A stretch of DNA of 64,000 bases from Streptomyces sp. Q6 (GTDB lineage: Bacteria; Actinomycetota; Actinomycetes; Streptomycetales; Streptomycetaceae): NCBI RefSeq assembly GCF_036967205.1, contig NZ_CP146022.1, positions 7,998,001-8,062,000 on the forward strand, given 5' to 3'. The position numbers and the translations under genes were made by a program. Shown here in pieces: positions 26,571-34,823 of this stretch. The notes under the pieces were generated by a model. The model made no database searches. It was not told the origin of the DNA and was given only the letters and a program-made list of their open reading frames with translations. Every line of letters starts with the position of its first letter. Position 1 is the first letter of the stretch.

Positions 26571-27160
26571 CGCGCCACCGGACCCAGGTGAGCGTCCAGT
26601 ACGGAAGCGAGCAGCGGCTCGATCTCGTCGCCGCCCACGGCCAGTTGGAGACTGCCCCAGCCCCACAACTGCGCGACCCCGTGCAGATTGGCCCACAACG
26701 CGCCCGCCACGACAGCGGGCTCGACGTCGGGACGGGCCGCCGCGACCAGCTCCACCAGCACCTCGAAGAGCGGCAGGCTCGTGTCGCGCAGCCCCAACTC
26801 GTTGCTCTCCAGCAGATCGTGACGGAACATCAGCTCATACATGCCGCGATGGTCCGCCGCGAAGTCCAGATACGTACGGGCCAGGGTGGCGAGCCGTGCC
26901 CGCGCGCTCTCGTCCCCGGCCGCCCGTACGGCCTCGTCCGCCTGTGCGCCCAGCTCCGCGAAGCCACGCCGGGCGATCGCCGACAGCAGTTCCAGGTGCG
27001 TGGGGAAGTGGCGCCTGGGTGCTCCGTGCGAGACACCCGCCCTGCGGGCGATCTCCCGCAGTGACAGGGCCGCCGCCCCTTCCGCGTCCACGAGCGCGAC
27101 ACCCGTGTCGACGAGTCGATCCCTGAGTGAGCCGATACCGCCGCTGTCCGCGCCGTCCAT
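26567..27160 (-). CDS. TetR-family transcriptional regulator
   Basis: The 197-residue repressor has a TetR helix-turn-helix with AAALSLREIARRAGVSHGAPRRHF at about residues 28-51 and a ligand-binding C-terminal domain of the WHG/TetR_C type (ADHRGMYELMFRHDLL). The ATG at 27160 has GGAGG at the right distance. A GTG 14 codons upstream (27202) has none and sits inside the operator. It heads the operon with the MFS exporter and likely represses it from the operators at 27197-27233. Confidence 0.88.
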   Translation of the reverse strand: MDGADSGGIGSLRDRLVDTGVALVDAEGAAALSLREIARRAGVSHGAPRRHFPTHLELLSAIARRGFAELGAQADEAVRAAGDESARARLATLARTYLDFAADHRGMYELMFRHDLLESNELGLRDTSLPLFEVLVELVAAARPDVEPAVVAGALWANLHGVAQLWGWGSLQLAVGGDEIEPLLASVLDAHLGPVAR

Positions 27161-27196
27161 GCGTTCCCTCCGCAGTCCCTGCCGGTCCTCGTGCAG

Positions 27197-27233
27197 AGAC
27201 ACTGTCTACCCGACGGAGGTAGACAGTGTCTAC
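27197..27233. promoter_or_regulatory. Tandem TetR operators inside a 14-bp perfect inverted repeat
   Basis: The arms AGACACTGTCTACC (27197-27210) and GGTAGACAGTGTCT (27218-27231) are perfect inverted copies with a 7-bp spacer. Each arm also contains its own palindrome: GTAGACA-G-TGTCTAC at 27219-27233 is perfect and GAGACA-C-TGTCTAC in the left arm nearly so. TAGACAnTGTCTA is a form common in TetR-family operators. The sites lie 37 bp upstream of the tetR start and 94 bp upstream of the enoyl-CoA hydratase gene. Confidence 0.85.
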
Positions 27234-27326
27234 TCGCGTCGGTCGTCGTGCATCCCTTCAAGGTCGTACGCGGACGCGTTACGCTGCGCGCCGCCCGCAC
27301 CCGCCGACGAGCCGGCCGGAGACCAC

Positions 27327-28166
27327 ATGATCGACACCCTCGACACCGAGATCCCCGACGGCGACGCGCGGCGGCTGCGCCTGGACGTCGAGAAGGACGG
27401 CATCGGCGTCCTCACCCTGTGCCGCCCGGCCAAGCTCAACGCCTGGAGTTGGGAGTCGAGCCGTCAGCTCGGCGTGCTCACCGACCGGATCCGCTTCGAC
27501 GACCGCATCCGCGTCGTCCTGCTGCGGGCCGAGGGACGGGCCTTCTGCGCGGGCATCGACGTGACCGCGCCCGGCGGCGGCATCGAGGGCGAGAGCGGAT
27601 CGGCGCGCAGCCGCGCCTACTACGAGGGCATCCGCTGGGTGCACGAGCGGTTCGCCGCGTTCGCCCGCTTGCCGCAGCCCGTGGTCGCCGCCGTGCGGGG
27701 GTACTGCCTGGGCTTCGGGTTCGAGCTGGCCCTGATGGCTGACGTGCGGATCGCGGCGGACGACGCCGTGTTCGCGCTGCCCGAGGCGCGGCTCGGCGTC
27801 GCCGTCGACGCGGGCGGTGATCTGCGCATCGCGCGGGAGGCGGGCGCGGGCTGGGCCAAGTTCCTCGCGCTCACCGGACGACGCATCGACGCGGTCACGG
27901 CCAGGGAACTGCGACTGCTCCAACACGTCGTCCCGGAAGCGGAGTTGGAGGAGGCCGCCCGGGACGTCGCCGCCGAGATCGCGGCCAACGCGCCCCTGGC
28001 CGTGCAGTCCGTCAAGCGCGACATCGACGCGTACGCCGACGCCGGGCTCGACGCGGCGTTGGACCGGGTGGCGATGAGCGCCGCCCTCACCCTGACCTCG
28101 AACGACGCGCGCGAGGGCTTCGCCGCGAAGGGGGAGCGACGGCCACCGGAGTTCCGCGGGGCGTGA
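27327..28166 (+). CDS. Enoyl-CoA hydratase/isomerase family protein
   Basis: The 279-residue crotonase-fold protein has the N-terminal LTLCRPAKLNAW segment, the first oxyanion-hole segment in AEGRAFCAGIDV and the second in VRGYCLGFGFELALMAD. At the position of the catalytic glutamate of hydratases, LPEARLGVAVDAGGD is present, so hydratase or isomerase activity on a fatty acyl-CoA is plausible. The ATG at 27327 has CCGGAG upstream. It diverges from the TetR/MFS operon across the operator and may share its control. Confidence 0.82.
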   Translation: MIDTLDTEIPDGDARRLRLDVEKDGIGVLTLCRPAKLNAWSWESSRQLGVLTDRIRFDDRIRVVLLRAEGRAFCAGIDVTAPGGGIEGESGSARSRAYYEGIRWVHERFAAFARLPQPVVAAVRGYCLGFGFELALMADVRIAADDAVFALPEARLGVAVDAGGDLRIAREAGAGWAKFLALTGRRIDAVTARELRLLQHVVPEAELEEAARDVAAEIAANAPLAVQSVKRDIDAYADAGLDAALDRVAMSAALTLTSNDAREGFAAKGERRPPEFRGA

Positions 28167-28218
28167 GCGTGCCGGGGCCGGGCGGAATCAACGACGCGCC
28201 GGGTCCGTTGCGCTCGGT

Positions 28219-28674
28219 ATGACTACCGCAGACACGTACGGCACGGCCGCCACGGACTTCGACCCCCGCACCCTCCTCGCCGAGAGCCGCCTCGGTGTCC
28301 TCGCCACGATCAAGTCCGGGGGCCTGCCCCAGCTCTCACCCGTCATGCCCTTCTACGACCGCGCGAACGAGACCCTCTACGTATCCATGACCGAGGGGCG
28401 GGCCAAGACCGCGAACCTGCGCCGCGACCCGCGGGCGGCACTGGAGGTCACCGGCTCCAGCGGCCGCGCGTGGGCCACCGCCGAGGGCAAGGTCACGCTC
28501 ATCGGCCCCGGTACCGATCCGCACGGCCCGGAGGTCGAGGCGCTGGTCGACTACTACCGCGCGGCCGCCGGCGAGCACCCCGACTGGGACGAGTACCGGA
28601 CGGTCATGGTCGCCGACCGGCGCGTCCTGATGATCATGGCCGTCGACCACGTCTACGGGCAGCGGATCGGCTGA
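28219..28674 (+). CDS. PPOX-class F420-dependent (or FMN) oxidoreductase
   Basis: The 151-residue protein has the split beta-barrel fold of the pyridoxamine-phosphate-oxidase-like family. GVLATIKSGGLPQLSPVMPFYD and RAKTANLRRDPRAAL are the cofactor-contacting segments usual for the actinobacterial F420-dependent subgroup. It lacks the substrate features of true PdxH. It stands alone, converging on the SDR gene, and a natural substrate cannot be deduced. Confidence 0.8.
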   Translation: MTTADTYGTAATDFDPRTLLAESRLGVLATIKSGGLPQLSPVMPFYDRANETLYVSMTEGRAKTANLRRDPRAALEVTGSSGRAWATAEGKVTLIGPGTDPHGPEVEALVDYYRAAAGEHPDWDEYRTVMVADRRVLMIMAVDHVYGQRIG

Positions 28675-28726
28675 GGGCCGGGTGCGGAACGCCTGTCAGC
28701 AGCCTGCCGCACGGCACGTACGCCGC

Positions 28727-29626
28727 TCAGCGTGGGTCGAACGGTCCGCGGCCGAGCTGGTCGCGCACGGTTGTCACTGGTGCGTTGACCAGGCCGCGTC
28801 GTTGCCAGTTCGCGCCGTCCACCACCAGGGTGTGCCCGCTGATGAACCGTGCGTACGGCGAGGCGAGGAAGGTCGCCGCCCAGCCCAACTCCCTGGGCGC
28901 GCCCACCCGGAGAGCGGGCTGGCGGGCGGCCGGATCATCGGCCCGGTCGAGGTTCTCGCGGATGTCGGGCGTCATGTCGTCGTGCGGCATCAGGCCCGGC
29001 ACCAGCCCGTTGACCTGGATGCCGTACGGGCCCCACTCGACCGCGAGGGTCTCCACCAGGTTCTTCACGCCCGCCTTGGCCGCCGCGCTGTGCGCGAATC
29101 CGGGGCCGCCGGTCCACGCGTACGAGGCACCCACCGCGATCACCGAACCCGGGGTGCCCGCGGCGAGGTGCCTGCGGCCGAACTCGCGGGTCATCAGGAA
29201 CGTCCCGTTGAGCGTGATGTCGACCACCGAGCGCCAGCCGTTCGGCGTCAACTCCTCAGCGGGTACGGGGAAGTTGGCGGCGGCGTTGTTCACCAGGACG
29301 TCCGGGATGCGGCGGTGCGCCGCCTCGGCCGCGTCGAAGACCTCGGCGATCCGCGCGGCGTCCCGTATGTCGCAGGTCGCCGCCGTGACCGTGCCCGCGC
29401 CCTCGATACGGGCCAACTCCTCTCGCGCGGGCGCCAGATGCTCCGCCTTCCGGCTGACGATCATCACCGAGGCGCCGAGCCGTACGAACTCGGCGGCGAC
29501 GGCCCGCCCGAGCCCGGTGCCGCCCCCGGTCACCAGGACCAGCCTGCCGTCGTACGTGTCCGGGGGCAGCGCCGACGCACCGAGCGGGGGAGGGGCGGGC
29601 AGGCCGGGTACGGAGGAGGGATTCAT
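28727..29626 (-). CDS. SDR oxidoreductase of the 2,4-dienoyl-CoA reductase type
   Basis: The 299-residue protein has a Rossmann nucleotide-binding motif TGGGTGLG at 33-40 and VNNAAANFP near 112. In place of the usual catalytic YxxxK it has HSAAAK (H179, K184), with SYAW at 168-171 upstream. Absence of that tyrosine is characteristic of the 2,4-dienoyl-CoA reductase branch of the SDR family, which reduces dienoyl-CoA esters in beta-oxidation of unsaturated fatty acids. It follows the thioredoxin-reductase-like gene by 51 bp. The substrate is inferred from family resemblance and nearby acyl-CoA genes. Confidence 0.8.
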   Translation of the reverse strand: MNPSSVPGLPAPPPLGASALPPDTYDGRLVLVTGGGTGLGRAVAAEFVRLGASVMIVSRKAEHLAPAREELARIEGAGTVTAATCDIRDAARIAEVFDAAEAAHRRIPDVLVNNAAANFPVPAEELTPNGWRSVVDITLNGTFLMTREFGRRHLAAGTPGSVIAVGASYAWTGGPGFAHSAAAKAGVKNLVETLAVEWGPYGIQVNGLVPGLMPHDDMTPDIRENLDRADDPAARQPALRVGAPRELGWAATFLASPYARFISGHTLVVDGANWQRRGLVNAPVTTVRDQLGRGPFDPR

Positions 29627-29643
29627 GCGGGCATGGATACCGC

Positions 29644-29655
29644 TTGAGCGCTCAA
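29644..29655. promoter_or_regulatory. Perfect palindrome TTGAGCGCTCAA upstream of the SDR gene
   Basis: TTGAGCGCTCAA is a perfect 12-bp palindrome 18 bp upstream of the SDR start, within the 51-bp gap after the preceding gene. It has the shape of operators used by TetR-type regulators of acyl-CoA metabolism. The regulator is not identified. Confidence 0.55.
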
Positions 29656-29677
29656 CCCTCCATGCCTGGAGCGAACT

Positions 29678-30706
29678 TCACGCCGGTTCGGACACCTGGG
29701 ACACCTGGCGCGCCCGTGCGACCGCCTGCTCGCCCTCCGGCGAGAACACCCCGGACCGCCGCAGCGCGACCTTTCGTTCCAGGTCGGCGTGGAGCAGGTC
29801 CGTGTTGATGAAGGTGCCGGCCCGGTACCCGGCGCTCGCCGCGTTGACCACCTGCTCCGCGGGCCCCGCCGCGTTCCCGACCGCCCACACGCCCGGCACG
29901 CTGGTCAGACCCGTCGGGTCGATGTCGGCGAAGGGACCGGCCGGGGTCTCCTTCGTGCGGGCGCCCAGGGCGGCCAGCAGCGCGTCGCGGGGCACCATGC
30001 GGGTCGGCACGACGAACACCGAGCGTGCGACCGTCCGTCCGTCGGTGAGCCGTGCACCGGTCAGTCGGTCGTCCTCGACGACGAGTTCGGCGACCGCGCC
30101 GGTCACGACGCTCACTCCCGCCGCCGCGAGCATCTGCCAGTCCGCGTCCGGGAGTGCGTCCGCGTCGACGTCGTGCAGGAAGAGCGTCACGTCGTTCGAG
30201 AGCTGACTGAAGAGCAGCGCCTGGTGCGTGCCGAACGCCTTGCCGTACAGGACACCGATCGGCTCGTCCCGCCCCTCGTACCCGTGGCAGTACGGGCAGT
30301 GGATCACGTCCCGGCCCCAGCGTTCGGCGACGCCGGGGATGTCCGGAAGCTCGTCGACCAGGCCGGTCGCGACCACGAGCCGACGTGCGTGCACCTGGCC
30401 GCCGCCCGCGAGAGCCACGTCGAACTCCCCAGCCGCGTCCGGGTCGGCCGCCGTCACCCGGTCCCGTACGAGCTCGACCCCGTACCCGGCGACCTCGCGG
30501 CGCACCTCGGCGAGGAACTCCGCCGGCGGCATGCCGTCCCGCGACGGGTAGCCCTGCATGTGCGCGGCCGGCGCGTTGCGCGGCTCGCCCGCGTCGACCA
30601 CGAGCACGGAGCGGCGCGAGCGGCCGAGGATCAGCGCCGCCGACAGGCCCGCCGCGCCGCCGCCGACCACCACGACCTCGTACGTCTCCTTCTCGGTCCC
30701 GTTCAT
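29678..30706 (-). CDS. Thioredoxin-reductase-like NAD(P)/FAD oxidoreductase
   Basis: The 342-residue flavoprotein has the FAD motif VVVVGGGAAGLSAAL at 11-25, a redox-active pair C137-P-Y-C140 and the C-terminal FAD motif GVWAVGNAA. The thioredoxin reductase fold and CxxC suggest disulfide exchange, but the C-terminal extension with RSGVFSPEGEQ is not typical of TrxB. I therefore keep to the wider family. The start ATG at 30706 has GAGGTGG upstream. It diverges from the XRE-cupin regulator, which probably controls it. Confidence 0.82.
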   Translation of the reverse strand: MNGTEKETYEVVVVGGGAAGLSAALILGRSRRSVLVVDAGEPRNAPAAHMQGYPSRDGMPPAEFLAEVRREVAGYGVELVRDRVTAADPDAAGEFDVALAGGGQVHARRLVVATGLVDELPDIPGVAERWGRDVIHCPYCHGYEGRDEPIGVLYGKAFGTHQALLFSQLSNDVTLFLHDVDADALPDADWQMLAAAGVSVVTGAVAELVVEDDRLTGARLTDGRTVARSVFVVPTRMVPRDALLAALGARTKETPAGPFADIDPTGLTSVPGVWAVGNAAGPAEQVVNAASAGYRAGTFINTDLLHADLERKVALRRSGVFSPEGEQAVARARQVSQVSEPA

Positions 30707-30778
30707 GTGCCCACCTCGTCGTCCGTGCGTCTCTGTGTGTGTACCTGCACTCATGAAGGTGCATCTGAGCCGACCGTA

Positions 30779-30813
30779 TTGACAAATGCATTTGCCGAAA
30801 CTGCAATGGATGC
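30779..30813 (+). promoter_or_regulatory. Leaderless promoter with central palindrome for the XRE-cupin gene
   Basis: TTGACA (30779-30784), a 17-bp spacer and TGCAAT (30802-30807) lie 6 bases upstream of the ATG at 30814, which has no ribosome site. A perfect palindrome CAAATGCATTTG (30783-30794) overlaps the -35 box and the spacer. A bound regulator there would block the promoter, which fits autorepression and control of the divergent flavoprotein gene. Confidence 0.75.
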
Positions 30814-31443
30814 ATGAACCAGCACACGCACGAGCACGACGACGAGCCGTCCGGGGCGAGCATGGACGCCGTGCTGTCCGGGGTCGGCCCCCGGCTGCGC
30901 GCGCTGCGCAAGGAGCGCGGCGCCACGCTGTCGGGTCTCTCCGAGACGACCGGCATCTCGGTCAGCACGCTCTCCCGCCTGGAGTCCGGGCTGCGCAAGC
31001 CCAGCCTGGAGCTGCTGCTGCCCATCGCCCGCGCCCACCAGGTGCCCTTGGACGAGCTGGTGGGTGCCCCGCCCGTGGAGGATCCACGGGTGCGCGCGAA
31101 GCCGATCAAGATGGGCGGCCGGACCCTGATCCCGCTGACCCGGCAGCCCGGCGGCCTCCAGGCGTACAAGGTGATCGAGCCGCAGCGCCTGATGGAGCCC
31201 GACCCCCGCACCCACGAGGGGTACGAGTGGCTGTACATGCTCTCCGGCAAGCTGCGCCTCGTCCTCGGCGAGCACGACGTGGTGCTCGGCCCCGGCGAGG
31301 CCGTCGAGTTCGACACGCGCGTGCCGCACTGGTTCGGCTCGACCGGCGAGGGTCCCGCCGAGTTCCTCAGCCTCTTCGGGCCGCAGGGGGAGCGGATGCA
31401 CGTACGGGCACGGCCCGCGCGAACGGCCCGCTCCGAGGAGTGA
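30814..31443 (+). CDS. XRE-family regulator with C-terminal cupin domain
   Basis: The 209-residue regulator has a Cro/C1 helix-turn-helix (about 25-80; GATLSGLSETTGISVSTLSRLESG) and a C-terminal cupin barrel (about 115-190) with HEGYEWLYMLSGKLRL and PGEAVEFDTRVPHWF motifs. Such proteins sense a small ligand and usually control a neighbouring metabolic gene. Here the likely targets are the divergent thioredoxin-reductase-like gene and itself. Its start at 30814 appears leaderless. Confidence 0.87.
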   Translation: MNQHTHEHDDEPSGASMDAVLSGVGPRLRALRKERGATLSGLSETTGISVSTLSRLESGLRKPSLELLLPIARAHQVPLDELVGAPPVEDPRVRAKPIKMGGRTLIPLTRQPGGLQAYKVIEPQRLMEPDPRTHEGYEWLYMLSGKLRLVLGEHDVVLGPGEAVEFDTRVPHWFGSTGEGPAEFLSLFGPQGERMHVRARPARTARSEE

Positions 31444-31465
31444 GCGGAGCGACCCGGCAGGGGCA

Positions 31466-31495
31466 TTCACAGAAGGGCAAGCGACCGCTTAGTAT
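31466..31495 (+). promoter_or_regulatory. Promoter and operator of the quinone reductase/acyl-CoA dehydrogenase operon
   Basis: TTCACA (31466-31471), an 18-bp spacer and TAGTAT (31490-31495) form a plausible promoter 45 bp before the first gene. The imperfect palindrome AAGCGACCGCTT (31479-31490) overlaps the spacer and -10 box. AAGCG/CGCTT half-sites are known from TetR-type repressors of fatty-acid genes in actinomycetes. Confidence 0.6.
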
Positions 31496-31539
31496 GCAGC
31501 GGAACCCGGTGTGACGACGCAGTCCCGTGGAGGCTCCGC

Positions 31540-32526
31540 ATGCAGGCATGGCAAGTGCACGAGATCGGCGAGCCGAGCGAGGTGATGCGCCTCGAAGAGG
31601 TCGAGCGCCCCGTGCCCGGCGAGGGGCAGGTCCTGCTCAAGGTGCGCGCCGCCAACATCAACTTCCCCGACGCGCTGATGTGCCGCGGTCAGTACCAGGT
31701 CAGGCCGCCGCTGCCGTTCACCCCCGGCGTGGAGATCTGCGGCGAGACCGAGGACGGTCGCCGCGTCATCGCCAACCCGGTCCTGCCGTACGGCGGCTTC
31801 GCCGAGTACGCCGTCGCCGACGCGCGCGGCCTGCTGCCCGCGCCCGACGCGCTGGACGACGCCGAGACGGCCGCGCTGCACATCGGCTACCAGACCGGCT
31901 GGTTCGGCCTGCACCAGCGCGCCCGCCTCCAGGACGGCGAGACGCTGCTCGTGCACGCCGCCGCCGGTGGCGTCGGCAGCGCCGCCGTCCAGCTCGGCAA
32001 GGCCGCGGGCGCCAAGGTCATCGGTGTCGTCGGCGGCCCGGAGAAGGCGAAGGTCGCCGCCGAGCTCGGCTGCGACGTCGTCATCGACCGCCGCTCCGAG
32101 GACGTCATCGCCGCCGTGAAGGAGGCCACCGGCGGCCGCGGCGCCGACGTGATCTACGACCCGGTCGGCGGCGACGCGTACACGCAGTCCGCGAAGACCG
32201 TCGCCTTCGAGGGCCGGATCGTCGTCGTCGGCTTCGCCAGCGGCACCATCCCGAGCCCCGCGCTCAACCACGCCCTCGTCAAGAACTACTCGATCATGGG
32301 TCTGCACTGGGGGCTGTACGCCAGCAAGAACCCCAAGCTCATCCCGCACTGCCACGAGCGGCTCACCGAACTCGCCACGCGCGGCGCGATCAAGCCCCTC
32401 GTCAGCGAGCGGGTCGACCTGACCGGTGCCGCGGCCGCCGTGCAGCGCGTCGCCGACGGCGTGACCACGGGCCGCGTCGCCGTGATCCCCGGCCTGACCG
32501 CCGACAAGGAAGGTGCCGCCGCATGA
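31540..32526 (+). CDS. NADPH:quinone oxidoreductase family protein (zinc-free MDR)
   Basis: The 328-residue protein is a medium-chain reductase/dehydrogenase of the QOR/CurA-like group. The conserved ANINFPDALMCRGQYQ segment near 33-48 and the nucleotide-binding AAAGGVGSAAVQLGK near 145-159 are visible, and the zinc-binding cysteines are absent. It would use NADPH to reduce quinones or enoyl compounds. GGAGG precedes the ATG at 31540. It overlaps the next gene as ATGA and is the first gene of an operon with two acyl-CoA dehydrogenases, so an acyl-CoA-linked substrate is possible. Confidence 0.87.
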   Translation: MQAWQVHEIGEPSEVMRLEEVERPVPGEGQVLLKVRAANINFPDALMCRGQYQVRPPLPFTPGVEICGETEDGRRVIANPVLPYGGFAEYAVADARGLLPAPDALDDAETAALHIGYQTGWFGLHQRARLQDGETLLVHAAAGGVGSAAVQLGKAAGAKVIGVVGGPEKAKVAAELGCDVVIDRRSEDVIAAVKEATGGRGADVIYDPVGGDAYTQSAKTVAFEGRIVVVGFASGTIPSPALNHALVKNYSIMGLHWGLYASKNPKLIPHCHERLTELATRGAIKPLVSERVDLTGAAAAVQRVADGVTTGRVAVIPGLTADKEGAAA

Positions 32527-33707
32527 CCGTCGACGCCGCTCGACTGCGCTCGCTCACCCAGGAGTTCCTGGCCGCGCACCCGCCCGCCACCACCCCGCGC
32601 GCCGACTTCCTCAGCGCCCGCTTCGACGCGGGCCTGGCCTGGGTGCACTACCCCGAGGGCCTCGGCGGGCTCGACGCCCCGCGCTCCCTCCAGGCCGTCG
32701 TGGACGCCGAACTGGAGGCCGCCGGCGCCCCCGACAACGCCCCGAGGCGCAACGGCATCGGGCTCGGCATGGCCGCCCCCACCATCCTCGCCTTCGGCAC
32801 CGACGAGCAGAAGCGGCGGTTCCTCAAGCCGCTGTGGACCGGCCAGGAGATCTGGTGCCAGCTGTTCAGCGAGCCCGGCGCCGGATCCGACCTCGCCGCG
32901 CTCGGCACCCGAGCCGTCCGTGAGGGCGACGAGTGGACGGTCAACGGCCAGAAGGTGTGGACGTCCGGCGCGCACAACGCCCGGTTCGCCATCCTCATCG
33001 CCCGCACCGACCCGGACGTGCCCAAGCACAAGGGCATCACGTACTTCGTGTGCGACATGACCGACCCGGGTGTCGACGTGCGGCCGCTGCGCCAGATCAC
33101 CGGCGAGGCCGAGTTCAACGAGGTGTTCCTCACCGACGTCCGCATCCCCGACGCCCACCGCCTCGGCGATGTCGGCAACGGCTGGAAGGTCGCCCAGACC
33201 ACCCTCAACAACGAGCGCGTCGCCATCGGCGGCGCCCGCATCCCGCGCGAGGGCGGCCTCATCGGCATCGTCGCCGGTACGTGGCGCGAGCGCCCCGAGC
33301 TGCGCACCCACGACCTGCACCAGCGCCTCGTGAAGTTGTGGGTCGACGCCGAGGTCGCCCGCCTCACCGGCGAGCGGCTGCGCCAGCAGCTCGTCGCCGG
33401 ACATCCCGGCCCCGAGGGCGCCGGCATGAAGCTCGGCTTCGCCCGCCTCAACCAGGAGATCAGCGGCCTGGAGGTGGAACTCCTCGGCGAGGAGGGCCTG
33501 TTGTACGACGACTGGACGCTGCGCCGCCCCGAGATCGTCGACTTCGCGGGCCGCGAGGCCGGCTACCGCTACCTGCGCGCCAAGGGCAACAGCATCGAGG
33601 GCGGGACGAGCGAGGTCCTGCTGAACATCGTCGCCGAGCGCGTCCTGGGCCTGCCGCCCGAGCCCCGCACCGACAAGGACGTCGCCTGGAAGGACCTCGC
33701 CCGATGA
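32523..33707 (+). CDS. Acyl-CoA dehydrogenase (first subunit-type)
   Basis: The 394-residue flavoenzyme shows acyl-CoA dehydrogenase signatures: CQLFSEPGAGSDLA near 115-128, GQKVWTSGAHNA, GWKVAQTTL and the C-terminal SIEGGTSEVLLNIVAER that binds FAD and the adenine of CoA. No clear catalytic glutamate is at the position used by short/medium-chain enzymes. It is of the FadE17/FadE26-like class, whose members act as heterotetramers with a paired partner. It overlaps both neighbours by 4 bp, so the partner is very likely the next gene. Confidence 0.88.
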   Translation: MTVDAARLRSLTQEFLAAHPPATTPRADFLSARFDAGLAWVHYPEGLGGLDAPRSLQAVVDAELEAAGAPDNAPRRNGIGLGMAAPTILAFGTDEQKRRFLKPLWTGQEIWCQLFSEPGAGSDLAALGTRAVREGDEWTVNGQKVWTSGAHNARFAILIARTDPDVPKHKGITYFVCDMTDPGVDVRPLRQITGEAEFNEVFLTDVRIPDAHRLGDVGNGWKVAQTTLNNERVAIGGARIPREGGLIGIVAGTWRERPELRTHDLHQRLVKLWVDAEVARLTGERLRQQLVAGHPGPEGAGMKLGFARLNQEISGLEVELLGEEGLLYDDWTLRRPEIVDFAGREAGYRYLRAKGNSIEGGTSEVLLNIVAERVLGLPPEPRTDKDVAWKDLAR

Positions 33708-34813
33708 ACACGACGCCCACCCAGCCCGACCTCCTCTACTCCGAGGAGGAGGAAGCGCTCCGCTCGGCGGTCCGCGACCTGCTCGCCGACCACTGCGACG
33801 CCACCGCCGTCCTCGCCCGCATCGAGTCGGACGAGCCGCACGACCGCGCCCTGTGGAAGAACCTCGCCGAGAGCATGGGCCTCGCGGGTCTCCTCGTACC
33901 GGAGGAGCGCGGCGGCCAGGGTGCCTCGCACCGCGAAGCCGCCGTCGTCCTGGAGGAGTTGGGGCGCGCTGTCGCCCCCGTGCCGTACCTGACCAGTGCC
34001 GTCATCGCCACCGAGGCGCTGCTTGCCTGTGACACGGACGCCGCCGCCACCCTGCTGGCGTCCCTCGCCTCGGGCCGCACCGTCGGCGCACTCGCCGTGC
34101 CGTCGGCGGCGACGTCCGGGCGCGCCCTCGACGACGTACGAGAAGCGGACGGCGCCCTCACCGGGCAGGTGACCGGTGTCGCCGACGCGGCCGCCGCCGA
34201 CGTGTTCCTCGTGCCCACGGCGGACGGTCTCTTCGCCGTCGACGCCACGGCCCAGGGCGTCACGGTCGAGGCGCAGATCTCCTTCGACCGCACCCGCCCA
34301 CTGGCCACCGTCACCCTGTCCGGCGCCTCCGGACGGCTGCTCGCCCGGGACGCCGCACCGGCCGTGCGCCGTGCCCTGCGCGCCGGAGCCGGTCTCCTGG
34401 CCTCCGAGCAACTCGGCCTCGCCGAGTGGCTGTTGGCCGAGACGGTGCGCTACACCCGCGAGCGCCACCAGTTCAACCGGCCCATCGCCTCGTTCCAGTC
34501 GCTCAAGCACCGGCTCGCGCAGCTGTGGCTGGAAACCGTCAACACCCGTGCCGCCGCACGGAACGCGGCCGACGCGCTCGCCACCGGCAGCGCGGACGCC
34601 GACATCGCGGTGGCCGTCGCCCAGGCCTACGCGGCGCCCGTCGCGGTGCACGCCGCCGAAGAAGCCCTCCAGTTGCACGCGGGCATCGGCATGACCTGGG
34701 AACACCCGATCCACCTCTACCTCAAGCGGGCCAAGGCCGACTCGATCGCCCTCGGCACGGCGGGCCGCCACCGCGAGGAACTGGCCGAACTGATCGACCT
34801 CCGGGCGCCCTGA
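33704..34813 (+). CDS. Acyl-CoA dehydrogenase (second subunit-type)
   Basis: The 369-residue protein has the N-terminal and C-terminal acyl-CoA dehydrogenase domains but a reduced middle domain: the SEPxAGSD-type signature is missing. The C-terminus keeps YTRERHQFNRPIASFQSLKHRLA and LQLHAGIGMTWEHPIHLYLKRAK. Paired adjacent fadE genes of unequal conservation usually form alpha2beta2 enzymes in actinobacteria, some acting on steroid or branched side chains. The ATG at 33704 overlaps the previous stop. A strong hairpin follows 10 bp after its stop. Confidence 0.88.
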   Translation: MNTTPTQPDLLYSEEEEALRSAVRDLLADHCDATAVLARIESDEPHDRALWKNLAESMGLAGLLVPEERGGQGASHREAAVVLEELGRAVAPVPYLTSAVIATEALLACDTDAAATLLASLASGRTVGALAVPSAATSGRALDDVREADGALTGQVTGVADAAAADVFLVPTADGLFAVDATAQGVTVEAQISFDRTRPLATVTLSGASGRLLARDAAPAVRRALRAGAGLLASEQLGLAEWLLAETVRYTRERHQFNRPIASFQSLKHRLAQLWLETVNTRAAARNAADALATGSADADIAVAVAQAYAAPVAVHAAEEALQLHAGIGMTWEHPIHLYLKRAKADSIALGTAGRHREELAELIDLRAP

Positions 34814-34823
34814 GCGTCCCCGC

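Noticed and set aside
31527-32522. Long open frame preceding the first acyl-CoA dehydrogenase
   Set aside because: It is a shadow of the quinone oxidoreductase gene; the true start is the ATG at 32523 overlapping its stop.
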